Under the pieces are notes generated by a model, which saw nothing but the letters and a program-made list of their open reading frames with translations, searched no databases and was not told the origin of the DNA. From the NCBI GenBank assembly GCA_040182905.1, contig JARQWU010000182.1, forward strand, positions 1 to 21,384: a DNA stretch of 21,384 bases, read 5' to 3'. The number at the start of each line of letters is the position of its first letter. The stretch's first letter is position 1. The translations under genes were made by a program, and so were the position numbers. Source of the stretch: Barthelona sp. PAP020. Taxonomy: Eukaryota > Metamonada: BaSk clade. Of the stretch, positions 1 to 8,700 are shown in pieces.

Positions 1-423
1 ACCAACTGGTCCATTTGTTCCAGTGTGAATCTTTGTTACATTGCCATTTTTAATTAAGGGAATCATAGGCTTTTGAATGGGATGAACGGATGAAGGGGCC
101 AATTCAATATCCTTGACGTCTTTCTTAGCAATAATATCAAAAATTAAATTGGAAACAGCATCTCCATTACGTAAATGATGGTGATAACTTATAGTCATTC
201 CATTATCCAACCCACAGAGATCCATTGCTTGTTCCAAATTTTCAACAATCTTGCAATCACCAGGTTTATCAAATCTGGCTTGACAACCGGGTCTGACAGC
301 ATCAGTACGAGGTTCAACAGCAAAAGCTCCTTTAAAAGGTCTTACTTCACCATAACCATCAATATATTTTGGTAATACACGACCAACAGCATTGGTTACA
401 GTTTCGTCTGAATAATTTTTCAT
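1..423 (-). CDS. citF: Citrate lyase alpha subunit (citrate CoA-transferase), 5' part only
   Basis: The gene begins at an ATG (421-423) and runs off the left edge, giving 141 residues with no stop. The family transfers the acyl-carrier thiol from acetyl to citrate, the first half-reaction of bacterial citrate lyase (citrate to oxaloacetate plus acetate). Seen: an N-terminal block NAVGRVLPKYIDGYGEVRPF, then GLDNGMTISYHHHLRNGD (about residues 71-88), then IAKKDVKDIELAPSSV and GNVTKIHTGTNGPVG. These match, by memory of the family, the CitF N-terminal region of clostridial and enterobacterial enzymes (NAVGR, GMT-S-HHH-RNGD, LA-SS). No hydrogenosomal presequence is visible, so it is probably cytosolic. 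Such a subunit is unusual in a eukaryote and points to bacterial origin. Codons (CGT, GGT, GTT, GCT) resemble the aconitase gene and suggest strong expression. Catalytic residues farther downstream cannot be checked. Confidence 0.88.
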   Translation of the reverse strand, partial: MKNYSDETVTNAVGRVLPKYIDGYGEVRPFKGAFAVEPRTDAVRPGCQARFDKPGDCKIVENLEQAMDLCGLDNGMTISYHHHLRNGDAVSNLIFDIIAKKDVKDIELAPSSVHPIQKPMIPLIKNGNVTKIHTGTNGPVG

Positions 424-983
424 GTTCACGTTTTTTGTAAAACTAAAACAGGTTTTTACATTTTTTTTCATTTTCTTTTCAAGTCTTCTATCAACATTTT
501 TCTTTGCTTTCAAATTTTTTTTTAATTTTTAAATGTTGATTGTTATGAGTTTCATAAGGACCAAATTATTTGTATTTTCTTCGATTCTTTTTTTTAAACA
601 TTTTTCTTGATTCACTCTTCATGACCGTTTTTTTTTTTTTAAAAAAAAAATTCATTTTTATCTTAATGACATAAAAATAAGTTAACAGATTGTTTATCAT
701 TCAATTTATAGTTTTATTTTGGTTATTGAGTTTTTTTTTCTTTCTTTTTGGCTATGATATGATTTCAAATCTTTGGCAATTTATGTCATTTAGATATTTG
801 CTCTTATTATTCTTTTCAGAAATTGATGAAGAAAATTGAATGTTTCTTGATCATATCTCGATACTTTTGTTAAATCGAAATATTCTGATTTTTTGTCATG
901 ATTATTGTACAATTTTATAAAATATGGAAAATTTAAGTTGATAGAATTTATTGACTTCACAAGATAATGTGAAATATTTTTGT
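424..983. other. Spacer, no supported gene
   Basis: This stretch lies upstream of the citF start and downstream of the small zinc-finger gene. It is mostly T and A runs, including 13 T followed directly by 10 A (628-650). A 65-codon open frame (790-987, minus) has only a TTG start and is not supported. I see no RNA gene here. The part next to 423 probably holds the citF promoter; no clear TCA-Y-W initiator is seen within 20 bases of its ATG. Confidence 0.6.
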
Positions 984-1430
984 TCAAGTTAAATATATTA
1001 TAGAAAATGGTTCTGACAGTGGATTTATCATATTTGAGTCTTTTCTTGCATTGAATTCACGTTTCATTTCATCTTTTGCCATATTTGGTGTTATCAAAGA
1101 ACCTTTTCGCACATGACAATCCATAGACTGACAAAAAGCACATTTAAAATTTCTTTTTGTTCCTCTTGTTTGTAGATATTTGTAGTAACATTCGGTACAT
1201 ATTCTATTTTTACAACATGATGTTTCATTTAATGTTGGATAATATTTGAAACAAATTGGACACAATTCCAAAACTCCATTGTTTAATCTTTGATTTGGTA
1301 AATAAAATGGGTTGATTAACCCTCTTTTGATTTTTCTTCTTGCTCTTGACAAAAAATAATTCGTCAAACTTTGAGAATGAGGCAACAAATATTCTCTGGG
1401 GATTCTTGGATTTGAAACTATTTGTCCCAT
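984..1430 (-). CDS. Small Sip5/DA2-type RING-like zinc-finger protein, probably N-myristoylated
   Basis: 148 residues. The N-terminus MGQIVS fits an N-myristoylation signal, suggesting membrane anchoring. A cysteine-rich finger follows: CPIC (57-60), YYPTLNETSCC (63-73), RICTEC (76-81), CAFC (97-100). The order CPICF-YYP-LN-S-CC--ICTEC---C-FC is the signature of yeast Sip5 and plant DA2 proteins, a RING-like family with E3 ligase members. The basic stretch before it (RRKIKRGLINPFYLP) corresponds to the short conserved helix preceding the finger in that family. The protein is much shorter than Sip5 or DA2 and ends about 48 residues after the last cysteine pair. A TCATA motif on the minus strand (1448-1452) lies about 20 bases before the ATG. 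Ubiquitin-ligase function is inferred from the family only. Confidence 0.75.
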   Translation of the reverse strand: MGQIVSNPRIPREYLLPHSQSLTNYFLSRARRKIKRGLINPFYLPNQRLNNGVLELCPICFKYYPTLNETSCCKNRICTECYYKYLQTRGTKRNFKCAFCQSMDCHVRKGSLITPNMAKDEMKREFNARKDSNMINPLSEPFSIIYLT

Positions 1431-1923
1431 TACTTGTTATGCGAATATATGAAGATGTGTATAAAAAATGTAAAGATTAGTAAAGGATAAAAATTACTAA
1501 CAATCTGAAAACTTAAATTTTCAAGCTGTTTTACCAAAATTCTAAGCTGCAGTCTATTCAATCTTTACCTTTGATTCTTTATGTGTTCACTGTAAAGAAA
1601 TAAAATGTTAGTTTGAAAAGAAACCGTAATGAAAGAAAAATGTAAAAAACAAACATTTATCCACCAATCAAAAAAACAAAAAAAAAAAATAAAAATAAAT
1701 AATGTGGAAGTTCATGCTCAATGAACGGAATTTATTGGAGATATAAAGAGGTCATCAAATATCACTCCCTTTATTTGTTGTTTCTTGACCACCTTTAGGT
1801 CCAATTTTTTAAGTTACTTGGGCATCTGAATCCACGTGAGTTTTTCCTAAACCTTAAGCTAACTCGTTTCGTTGTTCACTGAACAACTCATACCTCATAA
1901 ATATCTAATAAAACAAAAAATAT
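1431..1923. other. Spacer with a stem-loop-rich block (about 1700-1890)
   Basis: No coding sequence is supported. The left half (1431-1700) is A-rich. The right half is less biased in composition and contains three inverted repeats readable by eye: GTTCAT/ATGAAC (1710-1715 with 1721-1726), AAAG-A-GGTCA/TGACC-AC-CTTT (1745-1754 with 1786-1796), and GTTGTTC/GAACAAC (1871-1877 with 1881-1887). Between the second and third lies an Sm-like AATTTTTT (1803-1810). This could be a small structured RNA on the plus strand or simply the 3' region of MLH1; neither is proven. Confidence 0.35.
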
Positions 1924-4269
1924 TCACGTTCTTTCAAACATTTTGAATAGCTTTTGGTTGTCTGTCAATTTGAAAAAAAGTTTTGAAGAATGTTTCTGTG
2001 TTGGGATAATCAATTTTTTTATTGCTGGAAATAATATAAATTCTTGAATTTTAGCCCATTCAAAATCTGAAATAACATCAATTTCATATGAATCTGTTTT
2101 AGGATAATACTGTTCATCAAAACCACCCGGAGAAAATAATTCACTCAACAATTTACTGATTGAATCAATAGTCGTGAGTTCATCATCAAAGGAAATATCG
2201 TTCAATAAACGTTTTAAGAATTCTTCAATACATTCTTTCGAATTTTGAGTTAAATCTTGCAACAATAGAGGTAATCCAATTAATCTCCAAGGGTCAGAAA
2301 CAAATTTAATCGAAAAATAAGTATCAAGCATTTTTTGCTTTGAAACTGTCAATTTATCACTCAAATTTGAATTGACAACAATATCTTCTTCAAATAATTG
2401 TGTTTTAAATGTTCCAAAATTTCTTAAAATTATTTGATAATTCAATAAAATCATCGAATTACGAACACTTAAGACATATAAATTATCTTTATATTGGAAA
2501 AAACATAAAGCAGGATCAATTGTAGCTGTAAATACAGATTTATTTAAAATAGTCCGACAATTTTCATGAATAGGTCTAGTAATTTTTGAATAAAGTTTTT
2601 TTACACTTGCTAACTCAGAAATTGTATCAACATTTGAATCTGTATCAATGTTTAAGATAGTTTCAGTGATAGATTGATATGATTTCCCACTAAAAGAGGA
2701 TTTTAAATTTTCGTTTATAATGGCTTTTTGATTTGGTGAAACATGTACTTTATTATAATTGTGTCTACCACCATTTTTCTTCTTTTCTTTTTCTATTTTT
2801 GAAGAAGAAAAAGGTGAAGAAGAGGGGGATAAATCTGGAGAAATTATTGGTGATGGTGAGTGTTTCAATGGAGGAGTTTTAAAATTAGTTGAAGTTGTCT
2901 GTGATTCATCATAATTCTCTTCAAAAATAACATCAGGATGTTCCGTATCCAGACTTGAATTATTTATGAAGCCTGTTAAATATGTGTTTGATGTGCTAAT
3001 TGAAGGCACAATATGTTTGCTAATTCTATCTTCAAAATCAATGTTAACCCCTTTGTGTGTTTCATCCGAAATTTGGTTGTATTGTTCCGCATTTTGAATA
3101 TTCTTATTAAGGATATTTTGTGTATCAATAATAACAGGAGGTGTTTTAATTGTATTGAAATCATGCGGGGAAACAATAATACGTCTAATATCAAGAGGGG
3201 TTCTATCAATTTTGGTTTCATCTTTCTTTTCATTGTCAATTAACATTTCAATAACTCTGTCAACAATATATTGCATAATAGTTTCTTCATTTACCATAAA
3301 CACAGTATCTTTACTTGGATGAATATTAAAATCTAACTTTGAAGGGTCAATTGAAATGTTGACTAAAACAAATGGTTGCTTATCTTTAGGTATTTGTCCA
3401 CATTGCTGATAAGCACTTAAAATTGTTCTGTACATAGAGTGACTCTGAACAAACCTATTGTTAATACAAAAGAAACAAAAACTACCAATTTTTGTTTTTG
3501 AATTTATGATTTGAACATTTTTAGATTTAGAAAACATGGACGAAGGCTTTGTTAAAATTAATTCCAATTTACTTGGTTCACATCGATCACAATCTCCATA
3601 AAAACATTTATAAATCATTTTGTTTTGAAAATTTTCCCCAAAAATACATCCTAATTTAGAAAAAACTGAAGGAGTCGACAAACTGGAGAAAATTAACTTT
3701 TTATCTAAATACAAAGTAATACCAATATTCTCATAAATTAATGCATATGCTACAGCTAAATCAATACAATGTTTTGTGGCATTAGATGAATTTCTTCGAA
3801 ACTTATAAACAGAATCAAAAGCTTTTCTAGAAACAACAGTAGTTCCTTTTAACCCAGCACAATTTTTTATTGAAATAGGTTTCATATCTCTGTATAATAT
3901 TTCTAAAGCTGAAGAACGTTCTTTTGTTTTTGTAATTATCATTACTTCACTAATAACACTAATGGCAGCTAAAGCTTCACCACGAAATCCAAAACTTTCA
4001 ATAAATGGTAAATCTTCATACTTGTTTAGTTTAGAAGTACAAAATCTTGAACAAACCAATGGAATATCTTTTTCACTAATCCCACAACCATTATCAATGA
4101 CTTTTATCTCATCTAAATCTTTCGATAAATAAATTTGAACATGTGTTGCAGAAGAATCCAATGCATTTTCAAATAATTCTTTGAAAATGTTGTATTGACT
4201 GTGAATAATTTCACCAGCTGCAATTAAATTAATCAGATCATCAGGTAGTTTTCTTATTATCCCACTCAT
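1924..4269 (-). CDS. MLH1: DNA mismatch repair protein MLH1 (MutL homolog)
   Basis: 781 residues, close to the 756 of human MLH1. It would pair with a PMS-type partner to form the MutL complex that follows MSH recognition of mismatches in the nucleus. The GHKL ATPase is intact: IAAGEI (16-21), KELFENALDSSA with general-base Glu31 and Mg-binding Asn35, DNGCG (59-63), TSK (78-80) and GFRGEAL (94-100). The transducer domain follows, with FFCINNRFV and DFNIHPSKDTV. After a low-complexity Ser/Pro/Asn linker (about 340-560) comes the MLH1 C-terminal dimerisation domain, with YKDNLYVLSVRNS, LIGLPLLL and the terminal LFKMFERT. The extreme C-terminus is normally FERC; here it is FERT (see findings). 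The start is the ATG at 4267-4269; an upstream TTG at 4278 adds three residues but is unlikely. TCATA occurs 23 bases upstream. Confidence 0.95.
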   Translation of the reverse strand: MSGIIRKLPDDLINLIAAGEIIHSQYNIFKELFENALDSSATHVQIYLSKDLDEIKVIDNGCGISEKDIPLVCSRFCTSKLNKYEDLPFIESFGFRGEALAAISVISEVMIITKTKERSSALEILYRDMKPISIKNCAGLKGTTVVSRKAFDSVYKFRRNSSNATKHCIDLAVAYALIYENIGITLYLDKKLIFSSLSTPSVFSKLGCIFGENFQNKMIYKCFYGDCDRCEPSKLELILTKPSSMFSKSKNVQIINSKTKIGSFCFFCINNRFVQSHSMYRTILSAYQQCGQIPKDKQPFVLVNISIDPSKLDFNIHPSKDTVFMVNEETIMQYIVDRVIEMLIDNEKKDETKIDRTPLDIRRIIVSPHDFNTIKTPPVIIDTQNILNKNIQNAEQYNQISDETHKGVNIDFEDRISKHIVPSISTSNTYLTGFINNSSLDTEHPDVIFEENYDESQTTSTNFKTPPLKHSPSPIISPDLSPSSSPFSSSKIEKEKKKNGGRHNYNKVHVSPNQKAIINENLKSSFSGKSYQSITETILNIDTDSNVDTISELASVKKLYSKITRPIHENCRTILNKSVFTATIDPALCFFQYKDNLYVLSVRNSMILLNYQIILRNFGTFKTQLFEEDIVVNSNLSDKLTVSKQKMLDTYFSIKFVSDPWRLIGLPLLLQDLTQNSKECIEEFLKRLLNDISFDDELTTIDSISKLLSELFSPGGFDEQYYPKTDSYEIDVISDFEWAKIQEFILFPAIKKLIIPTQKHSSKLFFKLTDNQKLFKMFERT

Positions 4270-4414
4270 AACAAACAAGTATCAATCATTATGATAAAAA
4301 AATATTATGGGGTTTCTTTCTTTTCCTTTCAATTTATTAAACACAAAGCGAAGGGAATAAATTAAAAAATATTGATGTGAAAAATAAAAAGGAAAATTTA
4401 TACAAAAAGAAAAA

Positions 4415-5476
4415 TCAGCTAAAATTAGCATCTGCTCCACTGTCCTTTAAATCAACATCAAAAATGCGTTTAGTTATTTGTAAAGTGTATTTTCTGGTTG
4501 TTGTTGGTGTGCAATCAACATCACAATTGGAATTTAAAATCTTAAATCTTTCACCAGCCGCAAAAATTCCACCATAATCCTGAATTGTTTCTATTTTTGC
4601 ACATGTTTCTGCTGCAAAACCAATTTCAACTGGACCTGTTGTTGTTTTAATTGAAATTGGCATTTCCGAGGTTGAAGCTTTATGGGGAGCCAAATGCTTA
4701 ATTTTAATATAACCTGTTTGAGTTTGGAAATTCCCTTTTAAAGCAATGCTACCTAAATATTGACTGAAGCCTAAACGATCAATTTGAATTGTAGTAATTG
4801 GTGAATCAATAACATGTGCAGTTAAATTTTTAAAATACGCTGCATTTGTTGCCAATCTTAAATTGAGATAACCAATATGTATTTCATTGGGGAAATAAAC
4901 TGGTTTTTGTCCCAAATCTTCCCAACCTGATTCACCTTCAATCTGAATACTGTTCCAAATCTTACCTTTTGGATATTTAACAGTGAATAGAACAACATGA
5001 CATCCCATTAGCAATTCATTGACAGTTTGCTCTAATTCATAAGTAACTCTTTTATCTGTGATAGCAATATTCATAGGATTAACAACATGAGGTATACTTG
5101 AAGGCTTTTTTAATTCTGATGTGACATTTTGACTATTTTTGTGAACTTGAGTAATTTGAACTTTATTTTCATCCCATTCAACAAATTTGACATTGATTAC
5201 AGATGCATTAAATACCAAAGCATTAATATCATCATTTGCAAATTCATGAACATATGTTTTGGAATAGGATTGAAAAGTGCAAACCACACTTTTATATGAT
5301 ACAACGATTATTATTATTAATATAGCTAAAAAAAAGAAACATGACAACAAACTTCTAATACAACCTTTTTGTTTGTCAGGGTCATCTTCAGAAAAATAGA
5401 ATTCTTCTGGAACTTCATCATAATCTATTTCTTGAATTTCTTCATTTAAAACAATTTCTTCTTCTTCTCTTAACAT
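4415..5476 (-). CDS. Single-pass membrane protein with beta-rich ectodomain (DUF4097-like)
   Basis: 353 residues; function unknown. The N-terminal 37 residues are very acidic (EEEEIVLNEEIQEIDYDEV) and probably cytosolic. A single hydrophobic segment spans about residues 42-63 (LLSCFFFLAILIIIIVVSY) with flanking cysteines that could be palmitoylated. The remaining 290 residues are predicted outside or in the lumen. They contain several N-glycosylation sequons (FNAS, QNVT, KNLT) and alternating hydrophobic strands such as MPISIKTTTGPVEIGF and GYIKIKHL, which resemble the stacked strands of DUF4097 or other adhesin-like beta-helix proteins. This is a fold-level guess. The start is the ATG at 5474-5476; the longer frame to 5512 begins with TTG. 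A TCATT motif lies 27 bases upstream. A role as a surface or vesicle protein is inferred from topology only. Confidence 0.7.
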   Translation of the reverse strand: MLREEEEIVLNEEIQEIDYDEVPEEFYFSEDDPDKQKGCIRSLLSCFFFLAILIIIIVVSYKSVVCTFQSYSKTYVHEFANDDINALVFNASVINVKFVEWDENKVQITQVHKNSQNVTSELKKPSSIPHVVNPMNIAITDKRVTYELEQTVNELLMGCHVVLFTVKYPKGKIWNSIQIEGESGWEDLGQKPVYFPNEIHIGYLNLRLATNAAYFKNLTAHVIDSPITTIQIDRLGFSQYLGSIALKGNFQTQTGYIKIKHLAPHKASTSEMPISIKTTTGPVEIGFAAETCAKIETIQDYGGIFAAGERFKILNSNCDVDCTPTTTRKYTLQITKRIFDVDLKDSGADANFS

Positions 5477-5750
5477 TGTTGTTTGCTGAATTGGAAAAAA
5501 AATGAAAAACAATTCTTCCTAAATATAGGTTAGTTTTCTTTTTCTTTGTTGAACTCATTTTTATGAATTTTGTGAAAGAATATTGTTGGATAACAACACA
5601 ATTGAAAAAATGTAGGTGTAAAATTTTCCAAGACAAAAATAAAATCATGACAGCAATTTATGAAATCAATTTCCACATTTAATATTGTTTTAGTTTTTTC
5701 AGAGATTTAAAGTTCCAAATTAAAATATTTTGAAAAACAATTCTGTTATT

Positions 5751-8700
5751 TCAAGTTTTTTTGACTTTTGGATTCAAATTTGCAGAATAAAATACAGGAT
5801 TTATTCTGCAAAATTGAGCGTAATCATTATATATGTTTATCTTTTGTGCATTATTTGTGTTTAAATTAAAATATGAATTGGAAATTGATTTTGCTTTTTC
5901 AAAAACTTTCAATTGTTTTTGAACTTGTTCTTGCATGTTTTCATCAAAAGTGTCAACAGTTTCTACAGGTTCAAAATCAATATTTTCTTTTAAATAATAA
6001 GTAAATTCATTATTTAATCTGTTATAGATATTATTTGTTGTAAAATAGTTCATTAAAAAACAACTATTGACAAAAGTTTCAGAAGCAAATATTTCAAAAG
6101 AGTTTTTATGAGGTAAAAAGAAATTAAAATATGGATCAAAACATAAAGCTTCTTCAATTCCATGATTTTCAATATTAAATTGACTAAATAATTCATTTTC
6201 ACTACAAGAATACATGTTGATAAGTAAAGTTTGTTTTATTTGTCTTAATACAGGATGATTAATGACAAAAGATTTGTAACTTAATAAATCAACAATTCTT
6301 GTTTTATTTAAAGAAAAATAATAGTAATTTTCTCTCATTATTGGAATCCAATTGATAGTTTTCAAAAATTTTAAATGTTCATTGAAAATTTTCTGTGTAA
6401 ACTTTTTTCTTTGAAGTATATTTAACGATAATGGAGGGCAAATATTTAAAATAGCTGCAATGATGATGTTTGAATTGTTGGGCGTCAGGGATATACTATT
6501 TTGACCATTTAAAAAATTTGAATTAGAATTTAAGGAAGTGAAAGAAGAAACAGAAAAGCTTTTTAAAGAAATCACTCCTTCTTTATTTGAAGAAGAAGTG
6601 TCTGTATCAAGAAACCTTTCAACAAAGGTTGAATTTGGATTTGCTGTAGGGTTAGTATTAATTGAATCATGGGTGTCAACAAAATCAAAACTTCCATCAT
6701 GGATAACACTGCCTGAAAAATCTGACATACGTACATCTGAATTACCATCCAAACTGGCATCATTTTTTTTGATAAAACTAATTCGTGTGTTCATTTTTGA
6801 TGCAAAACCGTTCAAAGCAAAATATTTTTTACGAAAAACTTCAAATATGAAATTTGATTCAAAAAATAAGACATGAGCATATAAATTGGAAGCATTTCTG
6901 GCAGAGTTCCATATATAACAAGCTGTCATAACAAAAGTGAATGAAAATGATAAAATAGTTCCAAAACTTGAAAAATATCCAAAAGAAATACCAAAAAATT
7001 TTAAAGAAATAAAAACTAAACTAAACAACAAATAAACAATATAGATAATAGAATAATCTATTCCTAAAACACCTGCTGTTGGAAAGACTACAATTTCGAT
7101 TGCCAAAAGTGAATAAAATGAAAAGAATACAAAACCAAATGATCTCATACTATTAACATTAGCATTTGCAACAATCAATGCTAATAATAGAAAACTTGAT
7201 ATAATGATAAAATAGAGATAAAATTTCACCAAGAATAAAACCAAATTTTTTTTTCTTTGATTATCAACAAAACATATTTTTACTAAATTTTTGGAATATT
7301 TCTTACAATTAAAATCTTCTAAGTCAAATGAATGATGGAATTTACCGGAACCAATAATGAAATAAAAAGCAATGAAAAAAATGACTATTGTATACGTAAC
7401 AATAATAATTTTCACAGAAAAACTATTATATGTTTGATTGTGTATTGTAACTATACATACAATACTCATAATAATACAAATGATTGAATTAAAAATCCTG
7501 ATGAAAGAAAAATAGCGATCAAAAGTATATTTTTCAAAAGAAAATGCCAAAGATGATGTATCATCATTTTCATCAACTTTTTCTTTGGAATTGTATGTAA
7601 ATAAAGATAAATTATTGATCAAGGTTTCATTTGAGATCACATTATCTTTGATACATAACAAAACAATTCTTAAAAGTTGAGAAAAAATATTAATGACATT
7701 ATCTGTCAAATGAAAATCTCGAATATTCATTTTATTTGGTAATAAAGGATAATTGATGAATTCTTCAATATCTTTGGTTTTAAAAAGTGAACTGTATTTC
7801 AAAAATTCTTTTTGAAAATCAAACGAATGAGAATTAAAAGAAATTTGAAAGAATGATGTTTCTTCAAAAAAATCCATTATCACAGTGGATAATGTGAAAT
7901 TTTCATAATTTTTAACAATTATTTTTGAAAATAATAAAAAATTTGAATTTTTCAAAGATTCTTTCGGTAAATAATATTCATTTTTGAAATTTTTACCGGC
8001 TAATATCATGAAATTAATGTTACCATGAAGATTTTCTGCTGCTATTGCTCTAATATGTTCTTCTTGTTCATCTTCATGTTTTTTTTCAGAAACAAAATCC
8101 ATTAAATCAACTTTAGAATGAAAATCAAAGGAAAAAGTGTGATGATGATAATCATCTTCATTAACATCATAATTATTAAAACATTTGAAACTATTTATTT
8201 GAGGAGAATATACCAAATCACCATCAAATAAATGTTCAATAAAGATTTTCATTTTTTTTAATTCATTAAATTCTTCCAAATTAATGCTATAAATAGAATC
8301 GAATCTGTTTAAATTTTTGAAATAAATGTTTTCAAAATATTCAAAAGTTACAAAATAATCAAAATTGAAACCACTACAAATAGAATGAAAATATTTTCTA
8401 ATGAACAAATTCAAAATAATTAATGTTGCTTCCATTAATTCATTTATATATGCTTTATCAGCAAAAACCTTTGAATCTGCTGAGAATATGAGATAAAATG
8501 ATTGCTGTTGATTTAGTATCTTCCATTCACTCCCATAAAATAATTTATTCAACATTTTATAAAACAATTTCATCAATTTGTTATTTAATCGATTGAATTT
8601 ATCATATTTATTCTGTCTAATACCTACATATACAATTAGACATTGTTTAAATTTATAATATATTTCATCATCACAAGTATAATTCTCTTGAAAAATTTTT

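Noticed and set aside
628-650. T13-A10 tract as a terminator hairpin or mobile-element end
   Set aside because: Homopolymer tracts of this kind occur in most spacers here, with no target-site duplication or nearby transposase.
790-987. 65-codon open frame just after the Sip5-like gene
   Set aside because: It starts with TTG, has no recognisable motif and lies in an AT-rich spacer. A frameshifted extension of the finger protein is possible but no evidence of a shift or intron was seen.
1496-1502. ACTAACA, and its minus-strand counterpart at 11932-11939, as trichomonad intron 3' ends
   Set aside because: No GTAYGT donor at a proper distance, no CACAG ending, and no broken ORF that splicing would repair.
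6538-6876. 112-codon frame antisense to the cyclase-like gene
   Set aside because: It is a shadow of the Ser/Asn-rich insert and membrane end of the sense gene.
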